A stretch of DNA of 64,000 nucleotides from Durusdinium trenchii (Eukaryota > Sar > Dinophyceae > Suessiales > Symbiodiniaceae): assembly GCA_963970005.1 (NCBI GenBank), contig CAXAMN010013891.1, positions 1,166,937 through 1,230,936 of the forward strand, given 5' to 3'. Each line of letters opens with the position of its first letter. Position 1 is the first letter of the stretch. Both the position numbers and the translations under genes were made by a program. Under the pieces are notes generated by a model, which saw only the letters and a list, made by a program, of their open reading frames with translations, made no database searches and had not been told where the DNA came from. Shown in pieces: positions 57,001-63,349 of the stretch.

Positions 57001-60000
57001 GTTCAGCGAGGAGAGTCAGAAGGTCAACGAGGTTAGCCATAGACTCAATAGACTACTCAGGCATGGAGTGGGAAAGCATAATGGGATTCAATCGCACCGC
57101 GGTCGAAAACCTCATGTGTCCCCGAAGTGCAATGAGGGTGGATGGGTGAACATCGATGAGATCCTGGAATATGACCATGTCTTCAACGATGGTGTCGATA
57201 TCAGTACTATCACAGATACTCAACGTGAGCAAGATGTCAAGACAGAGCGATACCAGTATTTATGCAAGGCGATGTGGCATGCAAAGAAGTTGCAGAATAG
57301 AGTACGCTATCAGATTGCCGCCATTCGCATCTCAAGGGAGGATGTCTCACTCGAAGAGGAAAGGCAATACTGGGCAAACCTCATGTATTACAGCACAGAT
57401 GCACCGTCATTTCTGAAGCATGAACGTTGGATCGTTCCTTGCGCAATTCGAGCTGTTGCCTCTCACAATTCTGGAAGGGAGACTGTTCTTGAAGAGGATG
57501 TGTCAATATATCCTATGTGGACTTCACATCTCATTCCAGAGAATGTGGCAATGCAGCTTGGAGGAAGCTTTCACATGACATCGCTTTCCAATATTGAGTC
57601 AATCATGAAGCTAGGAATTGTCCCTGGTGGAATGGAAGGATCTAGAGGTAGTGTTTTCTTCAACCACTTTGCGCCGTGGGATGATCGATCATCAAAGATT
57701 CTGAGATCAAGATGGCCAAGAGTGGGAATGCCCGTTTGCCTTTATGTTCCAATCATGACTCTGAGGAAGCTTGGGGGAAGAATTTCGGAGAATTCCTACA
57801 CTGTTGTTTTCAGAGAAGTTCCATGGAGATGTGTACGAGGTGCTTGGTATTGGGACGATCACGTCCAGGCATGGATGAGACTCCTGCTGGGAAGCACTGG
57901 GGAGCAAGTTGTTCTCGCGGCACGTCATGGACTTTGGGTTGCTCAGAAGCATACCATCCTCGAGAGAGCCGACGAAGTCACGAAGTCAGCCTCGGCGACA
58001 GACGACAACGTCCAACAGCTTGTGTCCCTTATCGATGAAGTACAATTCGATGACAATGGAGAGCTGATCGAGGATTCCATCAGTGAGGGAGCTTGGGACG
58101 AAATCATCTCCAGAACATGTGAAGGGTATCGCAACGTGGATGGCAATATTTTGTGTCCATCATGTATGCATTTGACTTCTTCATCTTTGTCCGTGTGTCT
58201 ATCTTGTCAAGGCAGGCTACTCTCGTGTGGTATTCGAAACACTGTCATTTCCGATTCACCCGTTGATCTTGTGAGCGACGATGAAGAGGAAAAGAAGGAA
58301 GAGAAAGAGCCTAAAGATGATGATCAAGATATCTTGGATCAGGCCACTATGGACGAGATCAGAAAGGCTTGGGAAGAAGACATCGCTCAAACTGAAGCAG
58401 CTGACGACGACGAGGACATGGACATTCCAGATCCTTCCAAACCGTCTGATGGTGCAGAAAACTTCAAGAGTGACAATGTCGAGACCCCATCTTTCAATGA
58501 GGACGAGATCGACTACGGTCGTGATTCTGATCTAGAAGATGAAGACGAACGAAACGTGATCATCGAGATCCAGAGGAGCACACAACAATATGAGGGGAAG
58601 AAACGTCAAGATGGTGAACCCGAGGATGAAGACGTCACCGACGACTTACATCCGGAGGCGAATCGACCGACAGATCGTGATGAACCGGGATACTATGTGC
58701 AGCATGGAGCGACCGAATTCAATCCCGAAGAAGGAAGAGACAACGAAGATCTCCCCATCTATTGTCGAGTACCGGAACCTCGAATCTATGCGCATCAAGA
58801 GAGAGCCTACTGTCAGGATGTCTCCATGAATGCATCAGGTTTGATGGATAGGTATGTGGTCAAATGTGTGCTGAACATGATCTCCCTGATGTACAAGAGC
58901 TACTATTGCACCAGCCTTACCGACTTCAAAGCAAATTGGAAAAGGAAGCGTCTGGATGTGATAAGCAAGTTCGGTACAGGGGATTCCACTGAAATCGATG
59001 ACGATGGGAGACCATTGGATCCAACAGATGATATGATGTTAATCTTTGCCAACGACAACAATATTACGACTGAGGAGGCCTGGCACCGATTCAGAGGAGA
59101 GCAATTCATTTGCAAGGTGGCACTCGTGATCCTATCATTTGGTCATACTCCGCAATCCTTCAAGAAGGAATATGGCAACTTCGAATACCCCACCAACTTG
59201 ACTGATGCCCAGCTTGAGGAGCTGAAAGCGAAGAAAGCCAACGCAATGACTGAATTGGTACAGAAGTGCATCCATGCGATTTATGGTTGTCGGACATATT
59301 CTTACTTTAGAACCGACGTCACATCACCCTACCACAAGGTGATCGATCCTCTGGACATCATGTACTCGAGAATGAAGAGCAAATGGGAGAAGTCTATTCT
59401 GTTGATCATTGATCAACATGAGATCAGGTTGCCCCCACACGCTCAGGAAGTCATAGAGTCAATGGCCAGAAATCCCAACGTTGGACATACAGAGAGATGG
59501 ATGAGCGTGGTAGAACATAAGCATGTTCAAGCTCTTACCAATCGTCTAGGCTTTGGAGATAGGGCCAAGGAGATTCAGGGCAAGAAGAAGCAGGCAGCCA
59601 AGGCAACAGCTAAGTCAACATCAACGACTAAGTCTGAAGCGAAAGCAGCATCTTCATCAAGAGCTGAGGCAAAGCCAGCATCTACACCCAGAACCGAGGC
59701 CAAACCGTCGTCAGCACCAAGTGAGGAGCCAAAACCTTCAACAGCACCTAAGAGTTTCGGGCCCTCATCAGCAGAAGGCACAACTTCTTCATCATCCCGA
59801 GGACATTCCAAAGGAGGAGGCCAACCTGGAACATCCTGGAGGCCGGTGCTAACGCAAGAACGTCGCGAAGTACCTCAACCTTCTGAAAAGGGAAAGGGAA
59901 AGAGCAAGTCCAAAGGAAAGTCCAAGAAGGGAGAAGATGATTGGCAGGATGCTCAGGGCAGCTGGGATCATCATGGATGGAGAGGTTATCGCCAGTGGTG

Positions 60001-60001
60001 A
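45014..60001 (+). CDS. Family A giant Pol polyprotein: protease, integrase, RT, RNase H, plus ~3430-residue tail
   Basis: Residue numbers count from the TTG at 45026 (4991 codons); real entry is probably by -1 shift from gag. Protease D46-T-G. Integrase H277, H281, C288, C291, core about D320, D381, E412 (D-x30-E). RT D1062 and YVDD 1152-1155. RNase H D1372, E1417, D1452. Ordinary copia pol ends near 1550. Tail: methyltransferase-like domain ~1960-2170 (C2021, E2073, DFDGCMYGL from 2099); helical region; Pro-rich linker ~2813-2875; alpha/beta region ~2880-3230; zinc-ribbon-like C3363/C3366...C3385/C3388; CCHC knuckle C3745, C3748, H3753, C3758; Tpt1/KptA-like domain ~4004-4330; CxxC pair from C4377; acidic region; helical domain; basic low-complexity end. 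Cleavage sites inside the tail are not identifiable. Confidence 0.9.
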   Translation, partial: PSGHLSFDEDDGLVFHHKVIPHVCEGKKDHAGTKTLSIPAKGSRTKFIMDTGCGYDLISKGRAKKLGLEVRESDQSMSFYTANGVTSTKGVADIHFDEFDSTYSPFVLDESPSVLSVGKKCMEEGYTFIWPACGNPYMVSPNYKKIMLEVEGNIPYIVKGSDFCTPTDDVRAEMIARFTLGKDEADYQSTFINCDVDPQGIMCDDDDLPVIEPPKVKRRKRNKKFKASPGEEDEVGSDIAGDSEPEADDDDADDIEVDIVDGASRMVRRGTLKADARKIEHLLTHRYKNPYCESCIRAKMKHFKTHRGAFKRKLKAFGDLVTFDFVDTRNILDQGISTDREIFVIRDRYTGVIWAYPSKERFAKDVVNAINHFKGLKKIKIAYADKAPEFETAMKQLKIPFDHSLPNHPQNNSLAERNNQFIMMTTATCLLEAGLPPCFWSYAVECVSHLLNIEEGEDGVSPWYKLHGKEFHGEKIPFGAKVFFMPSSQGRIEQKHKFDPKGIPGIFAGYEIKPGMNWSRQYRVWSLETFAHQSLAFDANRPIRKLLTPQLTETLVFLAPIEFPLKEGYEKINNTLEGMKIRDRRDGEPEVGDPSRMIDYGDYEPTEPGMDFEELAEREIRDEDDEDAIEGHEADDEERDDPGDDDDPKPDGGHSKILSKPAKAKVPPSTGREDHPPVGDPSMDHMSMGKASDGIIYLNDDGETVKLDRKGNPYKVGSDGRRFFRSSPRPRSKYTPEEWKALSLSDRAIAEKKEALEKEKMKERESKGAGSSKDKRKKKKKEDKDDDPKDVSPNISIDLKEDRTLITDDDDMGGYSPSSASTLFTQLPSDDDYLVEWEEWTSVENGFGPRATWDPLNIIDVNSGEILNDMAVAYAMPTESNRCTTEDFTKNLKDHHLSFPSMPCINSISKHRERYTYADTTNPMSAYRNLFNAAVSRPVSRAEMLKNPKAKASMRKEWLGLHEQGVFDFSVIREYHDVKQEALTLKQVVHFARVHGIIVEKNYQLPMSDERRKFKGRGVLLGNKVKNQNWEAAFFQDLGNSPASFESSRWADFYGCVPGHSVKLADAIQAYIQASLTGPPCWVELPSDAWPDDVDVSKYHRPVVRLLKALYGHPDAGTMWEKHCDTQVRQLGFKPIGDEWPSMYFHEGLKLLLVVYVDDLKLAGPTENMTKGWSMLRTRLRIEPETDLGLYLGCMLTRGESKLHDGTVVNTVSYNMEGLLKLSIEKYLDIVGHDTKLKKVTTPSVPEETKSHPARAPAPGKEAVTCPWCANTFDPKYSGKLHSKSESDVTPDDGNRGSLAPHAASILMKLLYAARVARFDLLRSINMLARNVNKWTSNDDARLHHLMCYVNSTLDKRMIGWVGDPIATLSVGIFADADFAGCGETLRSTSGSHMHVQGKHTRFPIAGGSKRQGCISHSTPEAEIVAADSTLRNFGIPSIGLWQTLSGKAPEILFHDDNQGMIGVARTGKNPTMRHLERTHGISIVSLHEHFQQDHFVLLYEISHKMCADIHTKAFRTPLAWRRACMLINLLDPEDLSSKELADMVSPSVDHKKIDHQIFQTKTDDIPNFPYTQTPVLPRAVFVKGMTGKEGVQDLPNGDCIYVVKVPVYYRRFPPGRYIPSDTCRSTWVLVNGSWNCVEREATPLQQALRFDHWVERACFLYHASKASSSPEAGACLSQSPFLALANVPWTPDAVLQFSIASLSTDPALLQSQEVPLNNCHPATLRVINTLLRLVHGGSGGQDGASIRAFGAVQDHFVRLDSKGKNPKTNKNYRDEWRRDGDTLTRVHNVPRTQEFVPSEDSHCPVRLSDLSDYRRTEKYYKSGKDTKVDSWRFKGNSVGKDDPWIGNTTFLIVSNGHGHSPQHETTDNSNNKQKGDVTAIATGIQTWGMNTIAHEHMFIAQTAKYVASDTPPGRKPVLHLVLQRRSGRSHKYQFELHQQDVKGSQDIFDRCIMLQELERNVPCLVLMCAEEQNWFTFLQTCLKKQFMNIVTITEDDDACSAYGINKVKACVRSSLDCVFFAGPCTGGSAWNRLNRTVSIKAEMQIEKHQELYWSLWNCFAHALDHVFAIGACALTELPRGCEYWRDARMTTLIEGTESHVHDFDGCMYGLATHYGHKNIPIKKPWRVVSWGVQFQSLMKKCDHKHQHAPCAGRETRVTQLYTLRIAQHMIETLNKRALSLWKKQHVASRAPVLCDWSRSPHPSMSNGNPCSEVNINKRFDKIIQSVHDSKKKRFTCENNHDTHDSCASVIIFHNHLEQYFEINQASHFGAGVIQQFAKKKFAEFHPITGGLSPTTLPQEGNSLAFVSHSWRLTTSLHRGDCVVNMFRSTVYGTTGRSMVSAKKLKEHLQILDSRRGESPTLVPRQFVEDMDPGQALQLAEKWMERGVPPVYSISACYCAVEAKGGTIQERLVRSLRVLLSKYDPETDDGKEVARAFFAGIKRVIGIVKSQERQVRPEHKPLEPSPPPNPEHFPYEAFASNDVWDRLELFADNLLALFMPEPFNQEAPVKGMLANLNEKVAKRGVKSINSTAMSKDSLLDITRDGYFYDSMNDLHHRIPIEGRSSNYMIMTDERWERSCRYISLAGASLGFALRLHNKNHPEDLTSLTDLIEIIAEGQSGGTLERCAAINNFQCIQALYQCIHRHVIEHSAISLRSETSAQMITAFQHLEEWFPEVKPDVWTAGYNVLGAELGVHRDLLARDTSISILNQYIAEIHLSEANLDEEPDLETLGKPKEKIYLTFENPSVGPPNLKEFSAVEPQWLCQFRTHHAKNKGLSQDEIIKQMREEARRARDQCGAPKNRDDYTQTFGGKGSSAPPGGPYASSSSGPRPPWERNNEQWDSWSSDIPHGAYDVPRPPPKAPPKCKPMPKPKQPAQPKEWFVTLPPEGVTTIRCNGMDYLGKPIIFNLWTYRSSTTAYATAPFAGPRTAEPGRDWRQYVRRLTYYVGVTLGGNYKSSSSMGLQPLTDSHLRTKVNESDGFWTKLYVEMVEEFDLTSCFQYPSARAMVLILKLIDVPEEAAHHIKFLSSKVGCHTEEKDKVMIDGDTGVMDVDHLSGQIRGVGTGHTILVTDLDYATRASSSKKITTMQYGIRTEMAFENCCVFQVRGERHQDILDTLDRVVVFLKEHGQDQGDGTTVHIWLCLHCMFPNGSTLRLTEATFKEFSRKLAEKAHTIGQLLTTPVLVNIQPDSKFFGPARYDHSHIVTDIVDQVRRSGALATKSSRAWKAMYSVAGVPSANYITGGDKNKIWAVMEKQLTRERVILLCSMDKVRVSALNNMAEDEIQVPISQDNFDRYLNVAMSASDRQPKKTSTKHTVGGSFSQGTEWRDIRFVLKDPEPEEDRMEYWMTGNRGVEKCKATADAAPYLCEDCNKHDASEDWNTHKDNRSHCVNCNFNFWCVQSGTPTIQQERESIWETAVRVRVLWEKNAEWNRLYPAQNLREFMVEGAMMLSRKNPPWIQGALKAISHHGGIRAPSELVEQYCIQGKGSTLFIHRDYDPDSEDYGFRAYMDYGNVAYHDYIQYFFTRKEYQDVFSLDEYRTVTNSELAGDIMEFWTGVLELASIFKDTLFEDWAQINECRRGIEMSFLHFYAASRKSINDNTKRNKPSGLHVTTEEQACINAVMSRYATRPEFRRMVRLAIAPEPKRTSTEEPDVEMKDGEADPASTTPGVEEPEPPTPELDPQDYKDGEGRSVSPTKTWSHYPASNPDTEERKRAAKRSGQGTATASSWKSAYDNLRRVRARAVSQKVCYCCGSNQHHLAICPNTEKKDELMNSFSHMEDTMRKCFTEDDKAIIRRDVESRKRKAKSSKDVEDEDYMDLDDEDIELPEEEPELGSKVPPHSPRAKGRPHSSDSAKEEYAKAVEATKKAFGNASFVTRFKEPVDLFDIADDKEGGEYRVANHRVDRSGPNGKWELDALIQEAAALGVKMPKVKGLVPDPQQVQKVGYRQIEVTCDRGSIEIIPQYGVTFYVEYWNGPKRDATFTDPPKMNPATRIDKFSEESQKVNEVSHRLNRLLRHGVGKHNGIQSHRGRKPHVSPKCNEGGWVNIDEILEYDHVFNDGVDISTITDTQREQDVKTERYQYLCKAMWHAKKLQNRVRYQIAAIRISREDVSLEEERQYWANLMYYSTDAPSFLKHERWIVPCAIRAVASHNSGRETVLEEDVSIYPMWTSHLIPENVAMQLGGSFHMTSLSNIESIMKLGIVPGGMEGSRGSVFFNHFAPWDDRSSKILRSRWPRVGMPVCLYVPIMTLRKLGGRISENSYTVVFREVPWRCVRGAWYWDDHVQAWMRLLLGSTGEQVVLAARHGLWVAQKHTILERADEVTKSASATDDNVQQLVSLIDEVQFDDNGELIEDSISEGAWDEIISRTCEGYRNVDGNILCPSCMHLTSSSLSVCLSCQGRLLSCGIRNTVISDSPVDLVSDDEEEKKEEKEPKDDDQDILDQATMDEIRKAWEEDIAQTEAADDDEDMDIPDPSKPSDGAENFKSDNVETPSFNEDEIDYGRDSDLEDEDERNVIIEIQRSTQQYEGKKRQDGEPEDEDVTDDLHPEANRPTDRDEPGYYVQHGATEFNPEEGRDNEDLPIYCRVPEPRIYAHQERAYCQDVSMNASGLMDRYVVKCVLNMISLMYKSYYCTSLTDFKANWKRKRLDVISKFGTGDSTEIDDDGRPLDPTDDMMLIFANDNNITTEEAWHRFRGEQFICKVALVILSFGHTPQSFKKEYGNFEYPTNLTDAQLEELKAKKANAMTELVQKCIHAIYGCRTYSYFRTDVTSPYHKVIDPLDIMYSRMKSKWEKSILLIIDQHEIRLPPHAQEVIESMARNPNVGHTERWMSVVEHKHVQALTNRLGFGDRAKEIQGKKKQAAKATAKSTSTTKSEAKAASSSRAEAKPASTPRTEAKPSSAPSEEPKPSTAPKSFGPSSAEGTTSSSSRGHSKGGGQPGTSWRPVLTQERREVPQPSEKGKGKSKSKGKSKKGEDDWQDAQGSWDHHGWRGYRQW

Positions 60002-60515
60002 TTTCTTTGAACGACTATGAGGATACCATGCAAACCAGGGAGGAAATCATTCACCGGATGCCTATCTGACCTGAAACGCTGTAAGTGTATCATTGCAGAT
60101 TCGGATTGACGATTTGATACCATGAGCATAATGGAAGGAAGACAGTCACCGACTGTCTCTCCGACTTGCCGTTCTGTAAGTGTATCCAAACCAAAACCTA
60201 CATCTTTTGAGAAGTGTGAAGTCAGTTGCCGATGTGACATCTACGTGGAAGTCACCAGTTCGGATCTACATCAAAGCGATGCTCTTTTGAGTGGATACTG
60301 AGCGAGGCCTCGTGACTGTCTCACTTGCTTAATTCGATTTTTTCATAGGTTCTGAGCCATAGTTGCACACTTTATATGTAAAAGTCCGCTTTAGTCCAGC
60401 ATGTTTTGTAGTATGAGCCTCATATGAGTCTCGCGGCAAATCATACAATTCCTTTTGTAGCACTTACATCCCTAAATTTTCGTGTGTGATCGGAACATAT
60501 TGTTGCCGTTCACAT
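60002..60515 (+). other. Family A 3' untranslated region (intact copy)
   Basis: About 515 bp without a supported ORF. The word CTGTAAGTGTATC occurs twice (about 60079 and 60175). Collinear with 14588-15099 except for a short divergent patch near 60096-60110. Confidence 0.7.
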
Positions 60516-60521
60516 GGGGGG
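60516..60521 (+). promoter_or_regulatory. Polypurine tract, intact family A copy
   Basis: G6 immediately before the 3' LTR, expected plus-strand primer site; conserved in the left copy. Confidence 0.65.
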
Positions 60522-60705
60522 TGCGAATGGAAGTGCAGCGACACGTACAGTGCAACTTGTACATATATGTACCATATGTACTTTGGCTCAAGGGCCTGGC
60601 TCAAGGCTCAAGCGACTAGAAAAGGTGCGGTTTCCGTTCCGACGCTACGCCGCTTATGGACCGTCAGTGATAGCTTCAAACTTCGCTGATTAAGATCCAC
60701 TCGCA
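60522..60705 (+). repeat. 3' LTR of intact family A element
   Basis: 184 bp, same sequence as the 5' LTR by eye, including the spliced-leader-like block at 60572-60612. Ends CACTCGCA and is followed by ATATT. Confidence 0.95.
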
Positions 60706-60710
60706 ATATT
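60706..60710 (+). repeat. Target-site duplication, right (ATATT)
   Basis: Exact match to 41457-41461. Confidence 0.92.
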
Positions 60711-60935
60711 GCATTAGACAGACACCCGAACTTGCAATGTCGATTGTAAGTATCTACTAATTCTCCCTTTATGTCCAGGAGACGGGCTGTCCAGGGTAAA
60801 CTCAACCAGTTGCTTTTTTGCCTAGTATTGAGCAGTTTTTCACGTCGGCCAGAGCGGACTCACCCTTAAGCCGAGGCCAACTTCATTGCATAAGATTGGC
60901 CTCCAAAGGAATTTAACAGTCCTCGACCCAGCTTG
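60711..60935. other. Short flank right of the intact element
   Basis: About 225 bp of balanced composition between the insertion and the AT-rich island. No gene seen. Confidence 0.5.
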
Positions 60936-63250
60936 ATTCCGAACGGAAAGAATCAAGAATATTATCAATATTGAGATAATCAAATAGCATTAATATTTAT
61001 TGAAAAATAAATTCAAAATATTATATTAATATATTTATATTTATATTAATATATTTAATATTATATTTATATATATATTTAAAAAATAAAAGGTTTAAAT
61101 TTATAATATTATAGTAAATTATGTAATATATATTATTAGAATTAATATCGAATAAAAAAATAAATGATATTATAAATATAAAGGATTGATAAATTATTAA
61201 TTTCTAGTATTTATTTAGGAATTTTATGATAAATATTAATTATAATAATTGAATAGATTTGGATGGGTAATGAATTATTATTATTAATAATAACATAAAT
61301 TAATAAGGAAGATAATTCGATAAAAAATAATAATAAAGGATATAAAGAGATAAATAATAATAAAGGATATAAAGAAATAAATAATAAGAAGGCTAAAGAG
61401 ATTAAATTTTATGAATTAATTAAAAATATATAATTAATATTAATTTATAGGATGGGAATTCGTAATTTTTTTTTTTTTTGATTTATTTATAAATAAAATA
61501 ATTGATATATTTATAATAAATAATAAATGCATAATGAATATATATATATATATTATTATTTTGCAATGAATTCTTTTTGTGGTTTTTTATTTTGAAGTAA
61601 TATGAATATTAGAAGAATTGTCTTAATTTTGGATTATATTTTAAAATTATATTTATTATTTTATTTTTGTTTATTTAAATAGATTCGATTAGAATAGATT
61701 AATAAATTCGATTGAATGTTGCTTCAAAGTAAGGATTTTAGATTTTCCTAAGAATGATTTGGGTTAAAAGGGCTCTAGGCTCTCTCGGCTGCGGATTGAT
61801 AAATCTAACCTCCATGGAATAGAGATTAAGTTAATATCTGGGATTTATTCTTTTGGCATTGATTTCATGCCTACAAAATATGAAATCGATTTATTGGATT
61901 AGATTCCCAATTTTCTAGAGCATTTCGTATAAATATTCCGAATTCAAAGAATAATATTTGGAAGGCTGCAGGCATTTGGCATTGCATTATAAAACCAATT
62001 TAAAAAAATTCCAGATTGATATTGATAAGAATCTATCTATGTTTCATCCTAAATATCAATATATTATTTAATATACCGAATTTTTAGAATTTATGCCTAC
62101 AATAATCAATTCTGAGATTGAATAATCCGGGATCATTATATAAATATATCATGATTCTAATTAATCGTGATCAATTCTTTTAAGGTATTATTAATTATTG
62201 TTTCGGATATATTAAATCAAAATAATATATATATTAATTCAAGGTCAAGATATTACCAATTGCCAATAATCAAAGATAAATTTAATATAAAATATATTGA
62301 GAATCGAATTAGGCATCTTTAATAGATATTAATAAGATTAAAAAATGTTTAAATCCCATTTTTTTAATATCATGTTGCAACGTAATATAATCTATTATCT
62401 ATAAAAATAAAATATTAAAAAATTAAAGGATTTGAAAATAATTATCTTAAAATATGAAAGCAATTTTATTGCAAATCTACGATTAATTATATCTATTTGC
62501 CAGATTCTATAATTAATCATAATTCCAAGATAAAATATTTTAGCGATTAACGGGAATTTCTATTTAGAATCTATTAAAGAAAATCGAGGTCCATCCAAGA
62601 TCCTAATCTCCCATTTAAGCAAAAATGCAAAATATATGTATAGATTGCATCAAAATCAAAATAAGCGAAAAGCCATCCAGTGCTTCCAAGCCTTCAACAA
62701 GGATATAAATAAGTCATCTTGAATAAATATCGTCGGCATAAAAATTATTCTTTTCATGAAATCATTCATGGGAATATCTAATAAGGAGATCAATCAATAT
62801 GCAGGAAGATATCTTTGATTTCTTAGTTAATCTATATTGAGCCGATTAAATCCTTGAATGGGACCTAGTATTTATGGGGTGCAAACTAAATGCATCAGAC
62901 GGGAATTGCAAGATGAAATCAATGACAGATTTCCTCAAAATCGGTGACAGATTTCCTCAAAATCCCTGATGGATTTCCCCAAAATCGGGGACGGATTTCC
63001 CCTAAAATCCGTGATTGATTTTCCTCAAAAACCGAATCAATTTATTGCCCAAAGCCGGAGCCAGTTTTGTTTGCTCGAACAAGGCCAGTCTTTCCCTAAA
63101 ACGTATTATTTGTTATTGCTTCAATTTGGGATAAGCATTTATAGTCCAACAGGATAAGAAGTTCCCAGAAAGAAGAAATTGTATTCCATAAATTTTCTTC
63201 AGATATTCCTTCGATTTTCAATCTAAAATTATTTTCCCTCGTGTCATTTC
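60936..63250. other. Extremely AT-rich island, no gene recognised
   Basis: About 2.3 kb made largely of AATATTA, TTTATAT and AATAATAAA words. It contrasts sharply with the rest of the window. No frame longer than about 60 codons is seen from 60.8 to 62.9 kb. I recognise no organelle gene, rRNA or tRNA. It could be a non-coding island, an inserted organelle or foreign fragment, or an assembly join; the exact target duplication shows only that the element's immediate flanks belong together. Confidence 0.7.
62915..63033 (+). repeat. 22-bp minisatellite
   Basis: About five units of 21-24 bp, of the type AAAATCGGTGACAGATTTCC(TC), with CCCTGATGG, CGGGGACGG and CCGTGATTG variants. Confidence 0.85.
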
Positions 63251-63349
63251 ATATTGGCAAAAAATCAAAATGACAACGGCGCTTACGTGCACAAAACCAT
63301 TCGTCAAACCAATTGTTATTTCCATGAATTTTTGCAATTCCATATTTAG

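Larger units (their letters stand above)
41462..60705 (+). mobile_element. Family A giant Ty1/copia-like LTR retrotransposon, complete copy
   Basis: The element is 19,244 bp with 184-bp LTRs identical by eye, TG...CA termini and a perfect 5-bp target duplication. Order: LTR, 81-bp leader, gag, pol (protease, integrase, RT, RNase H, so copia order), an extra ~3430-residue tail, 3' UTR, a G6 polypurine tract and LTR. Both ORFs are open. Copia elements are usually about 5-10 kb, so this is far above the usual size, almost wholly because of the tail. Identical LTRs show that insertion was recent. It is likely autonomous, though only the sequence supports that. Confidence 0.95.

Noticed and set aside
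60936..63250. Organelle genes (cox, cob, rRNA fragments, minicircle core) in the AT-rich island.
   Set aside because: No recognisable protein frame or rRNA word was found; AT content alone is not evidence.
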